Source: an uncultured Bacteroidales bacterium (GTDB lineage Bacteria > Bacteroidota > Bacteroidia > Bacteroidales > JAUNSR01). From it: DNA of 5,039 nt. The notes under the pieces were generated by a model. That model saw only the letters and a program-made list of their open reading frames with translations, was not told the DNA's origin and did no database searches. How positions within the stretch are numbered: the stretch's first letter is position 1; each line of letters opens with the position of its first letter. Position numbers and translations under genes: made by a program. The stretch is taken from the NCBI GenBank assembly GCA_947074165.1, contig CAMTOT010000241.1, positions 1-5,039 of the forward strand. Reading direction: 5' to 3'. Of the stretch, positions 1-5,039 are shown piece by piece.

Positions 1-48
1 TCTACACCAGGACGTACACTCTTTCCCTACACGACGCTCTTCCGATCT
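1..48. other. Illumina TruSeq HT i5 adapter (synthetic, not genomic)
   Basis: Positions 1-7 are the end of the P5 flow-cell sequence. Positions 8-15 (CAGGACGT) match the TruSeq HT i5 index D507, and 16-48 are the 33-base TruSeq read-1 primer site ending in CTTCCGATCT. Genomic DNA starts at 49. The adapter and index identities are recalled from the published TruSeq oligo set; the match is exact as far as I can read it. Confidence 0.98.
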
Positions 49-152
49 ACTCAGCATTTTGTTTTTCATAAATTCTAAAATTGCTCTTATTATACAATCT
101 CTCTTATATAAGAAACTTTATAGAAGCTTCTCTTATATTTTATGATATACGA
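49..152. other. AT-rich non-coding region downstream of kduI
   Basis: About 100 bp between the adapter and the kduI stop codon. I see no gene here. It contains three copies of CTCTTAT (84-90, 101-107, 130-136), the perfect palindrome TCTTATATAAGA (102-113) and the palindrome AGAAGCTTCT (122-131). The fragment end prevents seeing whether the kdu operon continues with further genes. Confidence 0.6.
106..138 (-). terminator. Weak candidate terminator hairpin after kduI
   Basis: ATATAAGA (106-113) and TCTTATAT (131-138) are inverted repeats that could form an 8-bp stem with a 17-nt loop, starting 15 nt after the kduI stop codon. The stem is almost all A-U, the loop is long and no run of U follows on the minus strand, so this is not a textbook intrinsic terminator. 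The position at the end of an apparent operon is the main argument for it. Confidence 0.2.
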
Positions 153-1061
153 TTATTTAAGTCCGTCAGGAGCATGTTTATCCATATCATTATAATCAAG
201 GTTTTCACCTGCCATACCCCAAATAAATGTATAATTTGATGTACCTGCACCACAATGCACAGACCATTCCGGAGAAATCACAGCCTGATTATTTTTAACC
301 CAGATATGACGTGTCTCATCCGGCTCACCCATGAAATGGCATACAGACTGATTTTCCGGCACATTGAAATAGAAATAAGCCTCCATACGGCGATCATGAG
401 TATGAGAAGGCATAGTGTTCCAAACACTACCCGGTTTAAGTTCTGTAAGTCCCATCTGAAGCTGACATCCCGGAACAATAGAATTTATGATAAGCTGATT
501 GATAGTACGTGCATTTGATTCTTCAAGAGAACCTGCGTTTATCACATTAGCTTCTTTTTTTGTAATTTTCTTTACAGGATATGATTTGTGAGCAGGAGCC
601 GAGTTGAAATAAAATTGAGCAGGATTATTAGGATTTACCGAAGAAAACTCCACTTCATGATCTCCGCTTCCAACATAAATAGCTTCCTGATTACCTATTT
701 TGTATGATTTATTACCAACCTTCACGATACCTTCACCGCCAACATTGATAATACCAAGTTCTCTGCGCTCAAGAAAATTCTTAGCTTTCAAAGGATCAAT
801 AGTTTCAAGTTTCAATGTTGCTGTTGTTGGAAATGCTCCGCCTACGATAAATCTGTCATACATAGAGTACACCATGTTGATTTCGTTAGGCACAAATACA
901 CTTTCTATAAGGAAATCTCTACGGATTCTTTCCGTATCATAGCTTTTTGCATCTTCAGGATGAGATCCGTAACGCACTTCATAATTGACTTTCTGAGCAA
1001 AGCCCATAGTCGTACCTGCTAATAATAAAGCTGTAATCAGCCCTTTATTCATTATTTTCAT
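153..1061 (-). CDS. kduI: 5-keto-4-deoxyuronate isomerase (KduI) with an N-terminal signal peptide
   Basis: A 302-aa KduI (EC 5.3.1.17), which isomerises 5-keto-4-deoxyuronate (DKI), formed from unsaturated uronates of pectin or glycosaminoglycan breakdown, to 3-deoxy-D-glycero-2,5-hexodiulosonate (DKII). The cupin metal ligands are visible as H220, H222, E227 and H269, with the same spacing as E. coli H196, H198, E203 and H245. Other family signatures are FLERRELGIINVGG (96-109), WNTMPSHTH (214-222) and YTFIWGM (277-283). The protein is 24 residues longer than 278-aa E. coli KduI, and the excess is N-terminal: a basic start (MKIMNK), a hydrophobic core (residues 7-19) and GFA|Q, a plausible signal peptidase I site after A22. 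A start at M4 keeps the signal; M19 would give a cytosolic 284-aa form. No Shine-Dalgarno sequence precedes M1. It is last of three genes, 32 bp after the permease. Family assignment is secure; periplasmic location is predicted. Confidence 0.95.
   Translation of the reverse strand: MKIMNKGLITALLLAGTTMGFAQKVNYEVRYGSHPEDAKSYDTERIRRDFLIESVFVPNEINMVYSMYDRFIVGGAFPTTATLKLETIDPLKAKNFLERRELGIINVGGEGIVKVGNKSYKIGNQEAIYVGSGDHEVEFSSVNPNNPAQFYFNSAPAHKSYPVKKITKKEANVINAGSLEESNARTINQLIINSIVPGCQLQMGLTELKPGSVWNTMPSHTHDRRMEAYFYFNVPENQSVCHFMGEPDETRHIWVKNNQAVISPEWSVHCGAGTSNYTFIWGMAGENLDYNDMDKHAPDGLK
994..1061 (-). other. Predicted signal peptide of KduI
   Basis: Residues 1-22 plus Q23 show the n-, h- and c-regions of a Sec signal peptide: Lys at 2 and 6, an uncharged core GLITALLLAGTTM, then GFA before the predicted cut. 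G at -3 and A at -1 are acceptable to signal peptidase I. No lipobox cysteine follows, so a soluble periplasmic protein is predicted. The recognisable KduI fold starts immediately after it (KVNYEVRYG). Confidence 0.75.
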
Positions 1062-1093
1062 TTTGTATTATAATGTATTAAAAAAAGAATTTA

Positions 1094-2515
1094 TTATTTC
1101 TGTGTTTCTGCCGCACCCTCTATATCTTTTGATTCCGGTGTTTCAACATCTCCCTGAGATTCTCTTACTATGATGCGTCTGTTATAATACATCATAGCCA
1201 ATGCAACACCTGAAAGGATAAGCGGACCGACAACTTTATATGTGTGAGTAAGATGGAATATTACCCAAGCGAAAATGCTTGAAGCAAAGTCAAGAGCTCC
1301 AGCTTCAAAACCATCAGGTACATGCACTGCCGCATCGCCTGTTGCTGCATAAACATCATGAGCGGCAAGAGTGAATGAAGGAGCAAGGTTCGTAACAAAA
1401 AACAGACCTACAAGAAGACTTACAAAACCGATAATAATAGTTTTTACAACATTTCCTTTTGTAATAGGAAGCACCATTGGGAATAAATAAAACATACCAG
1501 CAAGTGAAGCAAGCGGAAGGAATTTATTACCCGGAAGAATAACCGAAAGGAAAAGTACGATAGGAATAAGTATAAGAGACACTACAAGAGTTGTCGGATG
1601 ACCGATAACAAGAGCAGGACTCATACCAATATTAAGACCTTTTGCATTTTTAAATTTCTTAGCGATAAGCTCTTTTGTTGCCTGAGAAATTGGCATAAGC
1701 CCCTCGATAAACAGACGTGTAATACGAGGTATAAGTTCCATCACAGCACCCATTTTAACCCCGGCACCAAGTATGCCCGCTACATCATAACGTGCAAGTA
1801 TACCAATAGCACAACCAACAACTACACCAAGGAAAAGAGGTTCCCCGGCAATTCCGAATTTCTTTTTAAGCCCTTCAGAATCAATGTTAAGCTTGTCAAA
1901 TCCCGGTATTTTATCAAGTGCTTTGTTTATAACAAGAGCAAAAGGCACAAATCCCTGGCAGAATGGTTGAGGTATCGAGATACCGTCCATATCTTCATAG
2001 AAATTTTGAAATTTCTTGGCTGTAAGATCCGCCATTACAAGTGTTATAATATAACATATAATTGCAGCGAAGAATCCCCAAAGAAGACTGTCTGATGCAA
2101 AAAACACAAGAGCACCGATAAATGCGAAATGCCAATAGTTCCAAAGATCTATATTTACGGTACGGGTTGTTTTTGTCAGAAGCATAATAAGATTTACACC
2201 AAGACAAACAGGGATAATAAAAGCACCCACAGCAGTGTTATAAGCAACAGATGCAGCAGCAGGCCATCCCATGTCAAAAATCTCAAGTTTAAGATCATAA
2301 ATCTTCACAACTTCAGTAAGGGCAGGACCAAGAGTGCTTGTTAAAAGAGCCGTGATAACAGAAAGTCCCACAAAACCCACACCAACAAGAAGACCCGAGT
2401 GAAGAGCCTTACCCGGTTTGATAAGAAGTATTACACCTATAATAGTGAAAATGATGGGCATCATTACACTTGCGCCCAACTTAATGATATAACTGAAAAT
2501 ATTGAATGTTTCCAT
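1094..2515 (-). CDS. Galactitol-family PTS EIIC permease (GatC-like), probable uronate-derivative transporter
   Basis: A 473-aa polytopic membrane protein of the PTS EIIC-GAT family, colinear with E. coli GatC (451 aa). Shared motifs include DMGWPA (81-86), NIDLWNYWH (121-129), KFGIAGEP (219-226), GHPTTL (305-310) and LPGN (327-330). Many hydrophobic segments run from residue 8 to about 444, followed by a charged, probably cytoplasmic tail (445-473). In a normal PTS, EIIC moves the sugar while EIIA and EIIB phosphorylate it. No EIIA or EIIB domain is fused here or encoded in the insert. The gene starts 8 bp after kduD and ends 32 bp before kduI, so co-transcription is likely and the cargo is probably a kdu-pathway ketouronate rather than galactitol; that is inference from context. 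The ATG lacks a Shine-Dalgarno sequence, and coupling to kduD translation is plausible. The family call is firm; the substrate is unknown. Confidence 0.88.
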   Translation of the reverse strand: METFNIFSYIIKLGASVMMPIIFTIIGVILLIKPGKALHSGLLVGVGFVGLSVITALLTSTLGPALTEVVKIYDLKLEIFDMGWPAAASVAYNTAVGAFIIPVCLGVNLIMLLTKTTRTVNIDLWNYWHFAFIGALVFFASDSLLWGFFAAIICYIITLVMADLTAKKFQNFYEDMDGISIPQPFCQGFVPFALVINKALDKIPGFDKLNIDSEGLKKKFGIAGEPLFLGVVVGCAIGILARYDVAGILGAGVKMGAVMELIPRITRLFIEGLMPISQATKELIAKKFKNAKGLNIGMSPALVIGHPTTLVVSLILIPIVLFLSVILPGNKFLPLASLAGMFYLFPMVLPITKGNVVKTIIIGFVSLLVGLFFVTNLAPSFTLAAHDVYAATGDAAVHVPDGFEAGALDFASSIFAWVIFHLTHTYKVVGPLILSGVALAMMYYNRRIIVRESQGDVETPESKDIEGAAETQK

Positions 2516-2523
2516 GCATTATC

Positions 2524-3318
2524 TTATTTAGGTTGTTTTCCGATATATGCAAGAATACCTCCGTCAACGTACAAAACATGTCCGTTTACAAAATTCGATG
2601 CTTCTGAAGCAAGAAATACCGCCGGACCTGCAAGATCTTCCGGAGTTCCCCAACGTGCAGCAGGAGTTTTTGCTATAATAAATGAATCGAAAGGATGAGC
2701 TGACCCGTCAGCCTGTTTCTCACGAAGAGGAGCTGTTTGAGGAGTAGCGATATAACCCGGTCCGATACCGTTACACTGAATGTTATATTCTCCATACTCA
2801 GAAGCGATATTACGAGTAAGCATTTTTAACCCACCTTTAGCAGCAGCATAAGCAGAAACTGTTTCGCGTCCAAGCTCAGACATCATCGAACAAATGTTGA
2901 TAATTTTACCTGCACGTTTTTTCATCATCGCAGGCAACACTGCTTTAGCCATGATAAAAGGTCCGTTAAGATCAATATCAATCACCTGACGAAATTCTGC
3001 AGCAGACATTTCATGCATTGGAATACGTTTGATAATACCTGCGTTGTTAACAAGAATATCAACTTCACCAACTTCTTTTGCCACTTGTGATATAAGAGAA
3101 TTTACCTGATCCTCATTAGTTACATCACATACATAGCCATGAGCCTTAATGTTTCTTTCTGCATAAGCTTCAAGACCTTTATCAACAAGTTGCTGATTGA
3201 TGTCATTAAAGACAATCGTCGCACCTGCGTCCGAAAGAGCTGTTGCGATAGCAAATCCTATACCATAAGACGCGCCTGTCACAAGGGCAATCTTGCCCTT
3301 AAGAGAAAAGTTTTCCAT
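2524..3318 (-). CDS. kduD: 2-dehydro-3-deoxy-D-gluconate 5-dehydrogenase (KduD-type short-chain dehydrogenase)
   Basis: A classical short-chain dehydrogenase of 264 aa from the chosen ATG. It has the cofactor motif TGASYGIG (14-21), D39 at the end of the second beta strand (predicts NAD preference), NNAG (91-94), N118 and the catalytic S144, Y157 and K161. KduD (EC 1.1.1.127) interconverts DKII and 2-keto-3-deoxygluconate in the cytosol. Linkage to kduI supports this over the gluconate 5-dehydrogenase label often given to Bacteroidota homologues, which this protein resembles strongly, including the ending ILAYIGKQPK. An in-frame TTG 21 bp upstream at 3339 would add MTLYKNI, but the ATG at 3318 fits the family N-terminus (ENFSLKGK) better. 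Neither start has a Shine-Dalgarno sequence. No signal peptide is present. It is the first gene of the apparent operon, behind a 177-bp region with promoter-like and operator-like sequences. Confidence 0.88.
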   Translation of the reverse strand: MENFSLKGKIALVTGASYGIGFAIATALSDAGATIVFNDINQQLVDKGLEAYAERNIKAHGYVCDVTNEDQVNSLISQVAKEVGEVDILVNNAGIIKRIPMHEMSAAEFRQVIDIDLNGPFIMAKAVLPAMMKKRAGKIINICSMMSELGRETVSAYAAAKGGLKMLTRNIASEYGEYNIQCNGIGPGYIATPQTAPLREKQADGSAHPFDSFIIAKTPAARWGTPEDLAGPAVFLASEASNFVNGHVLYVDGGILAYIGKQPK

Positions 3319-3360
3319 AATGTTTTTATAAAGTGTCAATAAAAAAATATCAAGCTAATG

Positions 3361-3375
3361 TGTTATTGCATAACA
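3361..3375. promoter_or_regulatory. Palindromic candidate operator upstream of kduD
   Basis: TGTTAT-TGC-ATAACA is a perfect 6+6 inverted repeat centred 50 bp upstream of the kduD ATG. With one two-base slip the symmetry extends to AATG...CATT. It could bind a dimeric regulator or, if transcribed, form a 6-bp hairpin with a 3-nt loop. The cognate regulator is unknown; I do not recognise it as a KdgR, UxuR or CRP site. Confidence 0.45.
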
Positions 3376-3393
3376 TTAATATTAGATATGCAA
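3366..3393. repeat. Second, overlapping inverted repeat (TTGCATA / TATGCAA)
   Basis: TTGCATA at 3366-3372 and TATGCAA at 3387-3393 are perfect 7-bp inverted arms with a 14-bp spacer. Their starts are 21 bp apart, about two helical turns. The left arm shares bases with the palindrome at 3361-3375, so as RNA the two hairpins would exclude each other. Confidence 0.4.
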
Positions 3394-3408
3394 TCGATAT
3401 TTCTACAA
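3379..3408 (-). promoter_or_regulatory. Alternative sigma-70-like promoter for kduD
   Basis: The minus strand has TTGTAG (3408-3403), an 18-bp spacer and TAATAT (3384-3379). Each hexamer matches 4 of 6 bases of the TTGACA/TATAAT consensus. A start about 7 bp on would fall within the palindrome at 3361-3375, a natural repressor position. It competes with the TAnnTTTG interpretation and applies only if the organism is not a Bacteroidota. Confidence 0.2.
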
Positions 3409-3413
3409 ATTTA
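3406..3413 (-). promoter_or_regulatory. Candidate Bacteroidota -7 promoter box for the kdu operon
   Basis: On the minus strand this reads TAAATTTG, a perfect match to the Bacteroidota TAnnTTTG element. Transcription would start around 3400, giving a leader of about 80 nt that contains both inverted repeats. No clear TTTG -33 box is found about 20 bp upstream. The region is so AT-rich that a chance match is possible. Confidence 0.35.
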
Positions 3414-3495
3414 AAAAAAAAACATTATCCTCATAGTAGTTTTTCTCTCCAAGTCCTATATTGTTTAGACTGTCATATAATAAAACATTGATATA

Positions 3496-4926
3496 TTATC
3501 TGAATATACTGCACATACCTTCATTTTGCGATTCATCATCGATGCTATCTATTGTCTCAAATTTATTAAAAGTGTCATAATCATCTTTATCATTAGCATC
3601 ATCTTCTTTAATGAATTTTGATGCTATCAAACCTGTAGTCATTGTCGCATTCACATTTAAAGCTGTACGGCTCATATCAATTAACGGCTCAATTGAAATC
3701 AATAGTGCCACAATAGTAATAGGCAAATTCAAGTTTGACAATACAATAAGGGCGGCTATCGTAGCCCCGCCACCTACACCGGCTACTCCGAAAGAACTTA
3801 CGGCAACTATAAACACTAACTCAAGTATAAAAGATAGAGAGGTCGGATCTATACCCACCGTTGGAGCAACCATAACAGCCAGCATTGCCGGATATATTGC
3901 CGCGCAACCATTTTGACCTATAGTTGTACCTAATGAAGCAGAAAGATTTGCGATGCTTTTTCCTACGCCGAATTTTGAAATCTGAGTATCAACATTCATC
4001 GGAAGCGCAGCCGCACTGCTTCTTGAAGTAAATGCAAACAACAATACCGACGCACTGTTTTTAATATATTCTACAGGATTCTTTCCTGTAAACACAAAAA
4101 CAAGAATAAGATGAATGATAAACATTGTAAGGATAGCAGCATAAGAAGCCAAAGTAAAACTTCCAAACTGCATTATCGTTGAAATACTGCTTGTTGCAAC
4201 AACCTTAAACATCAGAGCAAGTACTCCGTAAGGTGTTAATTTTATGATATTTTTTACCAGTTCCAATACAACCTGTTCGATAACGGTAACCCCCTGACTA
4301 AACTTTTTGAATATTCCTGGTTTACTCTCACGCAATGATCTTGCGGATATCCCTATCAAAACCGAAAATATTACAACAGCTATTGTTGAAGTTTTTCTTG
4401 CTCCCGTAAAATCAAGAAAAATATTATGAGGTATAAACTCCAAAATCTTCTGGGCATAAGAGCTTTTAGTCAAACCTTCACCAATATCTGTTATCTGCGC
4501 ATTTCGCAACATTTCCGACTCTCCTGCAATAAAACCTTCAGCAGAAAGATTAAAGATATTGGCAAAAGCTATACCAATAAGAGATGCTATTATGGTTGTT
4601 CCTATAAGTATAGATAAAACTGTAACTACACTTTTCCCTAATCCGTTTTTACCTTCGTGGCGTATAATAGCACCGACAATCGAAACAAATACTAACGGCA
4701 TTACTAACATTTGTAATAATGAAACAAAGCCGCTGCCTATTATATCCGTCCACTCTATGACAGAGTTATTATTTTCCGGTACAACATATTGAAAAACTAT
4801 TCCCAGAATAAGACCAAATCCCATCCCGGCAAAAACCTGATTTGAAAACGATACACCTTTCTGTCTAAGTTTATAAATAACAAAAAGGCCAATTAAAAAT
4901 AAAGAGTAAATTAAAACTATATACAT
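3496..4926 (-). CDS. tcyP: TcyP-type L-cystine:cation symporter (dicarboxylate/amino acid:cation symporter family)
   Basis: A full-length 476-aa secondary transporter of the SDF (DAACS) family in the inner membrane, closest to TcyP/YdjN L-cystine transporters (about 463 aa) rather than glutamate carriers. Family landmarks are the serine-rich hairpin FTSRSSAAALP (299-309), QNGCAAIYPAMLAVMVAP (338-355) in place of the NMDG-type unwound segment of glutamate carriers, the second hairpin FGVAGVGGGAT (379-389), and IEPLIDMSRTALNV (412-425) with D417, R420 and N424 in the substrate/cation helix. The N-terminus (IYKLRQKGVSFSNQVF) also aligns with Bacillus TcyP, supporting this ATG. The last 36 residues form an acidic hydrophilic tail rich in Asp and Glu. 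The gene has its own leader and lies 177 bp from kduD, so it is probably transcribed separately and unrelated to uronate use. Cystine is inferred from subfamily similarity; other sulphur compounds are possible. Confidence 0.9.
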   Translation of the reverse strand: MYIVLIYSLFLIGLFVIYKLRQKGVSFSNQVFAGMGFGLILGIVFQYVVPENNNSVIEWTDIIGSGFVSLLQMLVMPLVFVSIVGAIIRHEGKNGLGKSVVTVLSILIGTTIIASLIGIAFANIFNLSAEGFIAGESEMLRNAQITDIGEGLTKSSYAQKILEFIPHNIFLDFTGARKTSTIAVVIFSVLIGISARSLRESKPGIFKKFSQGVTVIEQVVLELVKNIIKLTPYGVLALMFKVVATSSISTIMQFGSFTLASYAAILTMFIIHLILVFVFTGKNPVEYIKNSASVLLFAFTSRSSAAALPMNVDTQISKFGVGKSIANLSASLGTTIGQNGCAAIYPAMLAVMVAPTVGIDPTSLSFILELVFIVAVSSFGVAGVGGGATIAALIVLSNLNLPITIVALLISIEPLIDMSRTALNVNATMTTGLIASKFIKEDDANDKDDYDTFNKFETIDSIDDESQNEGMCSIFR

Positions 4927-4973
4927 AACAGAAACTATTGCGATTAATTAAATATGAGTATTTTATTATATCA

Positions 4974-4981
4974 CAAAAGTA
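4974..4981 (-). promoter_or_regulatory. Candidate Bacteroidota -7 promoter box for tcyP
   Basis: On the minus strand this reads TACTTTTG, a perfect TAnnTTTG match, 47 bp upstream of the tcyP ATG. The expected -33 TTTG box would lie beyond the end of the insert at 4995 and cannot be checked. The leader would be about 40 nt, with no Shine-Dalgarno sequence before the ATG. Confidence 0.4.
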
Positions 4982-4995
4982 TCTCTAAATCAATT

Positions 4996-5039
4996 AGATC
5001 GGAAGAGCACACGTCTGAACTCCAGTCACCGCTCATTAT
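4996..5039. other. Illumina TruSeq HT i7 adapter (synthetic, not genomic)
   Basis: Positions 4996-5029 are the 34-base TruSeq read-2 adapter starting AGATCGGAAGAGC. Positions 5030-5037 (CGCTCATT) match i7 index D703, and 5038-5039 (AT) begin the P7 sequence. Genomic DNA ends at 4995. Confidence 0.98.

Larger units (their letters stand above)
3319..3495. other. Intergenic regulatory region between tcyP and kduD
   Basis: 177 bp of very AT-rich DNA separating the cystine transporter from the kdu operon. It holds a run of ten A on the plus strand (3413-3422, T on the transcribed strand), a TAnnTTTG box, and overlapping inverted repeats at 3361-3375 and 3366-3393. Its length and content mark it as the control region of the kdu operon. 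I found no tRNA, small RNA or convincing small gene in it. Confidence 0.7.

Noticed and set aside
255..518. Open frame on the plus strand, 87 codons, opposite kduI
   Set aside because: It is antisense to a well-conserved enzyme and its translation has no recognisable domain. The same reasoning removes the other antisense frames at 700-942, 1598-2095, 2129-2344, 2399-2698, 3139-3342, 3611-3916, 4426-4617 and 4559-4792.
1995..2207. Minus-strand open frame of 70 codons inside the permease gene, and a similar one at 278-478 inside kduI
   Set aside because: They overlap conserved genes in another frame of the same strand and show no domain of their own.
1094..2515. A galactitol uptake role for the EIIC gene
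   Set aside because: Only the family name suggests it. No galactitol-phosphate dehydrogenase, tagatose-phosphate gene, EIIA or EIIB is present, and the neighbours belong to the kdu pathway.
3325..3353. Sigma-70-like promoter TTGATA-N17-TATAAA just before kduD
   Set aside because: The spacing is ideal, but transcription would start at or next to the ATG at 3318, requiring a leaderless mRNA. In such AT-rich DNA this is likely chance.
3411..3434. Tiny leader peptide frame (MRIMFFF) on the minus strand preceded by GGAGAG
   Set aside because: It has only seven codons, made mostly by the homopolymer run, and lies upstream of or across the likely promoter. Nothing supports translation.
3413..3471. 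Intrinsic terminator for tcyP: stem AGTC-TA / TA-GACT (3452-3458 with 3466-3471) and the T10 run (3422-3413)
   Set aside because: The stem has only six pairs with a bulged base, and the T run is about 30 nt past it, so the two parts do not form a standard terminator.
49..4995. CRISPR array, tRNA, rRNA, insertion sequence or phage genes
   Set aside because: Four intact metabolic and transport genes fill almost the whole insert. I saw no regularly spaced repeats, transposase, integrase or structural RNA in the gaps.
49..4995. Chimeric join within the insert
   Set aside because: Gene orientation, base composition, start-site style and complete reading frames are consistent throughout, with no abrupt change in composition that I can see.

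Overview
The window is one library molecule with about 4.9 kb of bacterial DNA (49-4995) between two Illumina TruSeq HT adapters (1-48 and 4996-5039). The adapters are synthetic and not part of the genome. The insert is AT-rich, roughly 35-40% G+C by eye in genes and clearly lower between them. All four genes lie on the minus strand, so transcription runs from high to low coordinates.

The best guess for the source is a Bacteroidota bacterium, probably a gut-type Bacteroidales. The KduI and KduD proteins resemble the Bacteroides-type versions as I remember them. None of the four starts has a convincing Shine-Dalgarno sequence; the upstream bases are A/T-rich. Both longer upstream regions contain a perfect TAnnTTTG box, the Bacteroidota -7 promoter element. 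A sugar PTS permease is atypical for that phylum, so the assignment is moderate only; host-associated spirochaetes were considered as an alternative.

Layout in transcription order: (1) 4995-4927, a leader with a candidate promoter cut by the fragment end. (2) 4926-3496, a full-length TcyP-type L-cystine/cation symporter. (3) 3495-3319, a 177-bp intergenic region with a candidate promoter and two overlapping inverted repeats. (4) 3318-2524, kduD, a short-chain dehydrogenase. (5) 2515-1094, a galactitol-type PTS EIIC permease, 8 bp after kduD. (6) 1061-153, kduI, 32 bp after the permease. (7) 152-49, AT-rich DNA with no gene.

The last three genes look like one operon for unsaturated uronates released by lyases from pectin or glycosaminoglycans. 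KduI isomerises 5-keto-4-deoxyuronate (DKI) to 3-deoxy-D-glycero-2,5-hexodiulosonate (DKII), and KduD reduces DKII to 2-keto-3-deoxygluconate. Two things are unusual. KduI has a complete N-terminal signal peptide, although the family is normally cytosolic. The permease is an EIIC with no EIIA or EIIB beside it. Together they suggest a working model in which isomerisation occurs in the periplasm, the EIIC-like protein imports the product without phosphorylation, and cytosolic KduD reduces it. This model is inference. The cystine transporter upstream appears to be a separate transcription unit.
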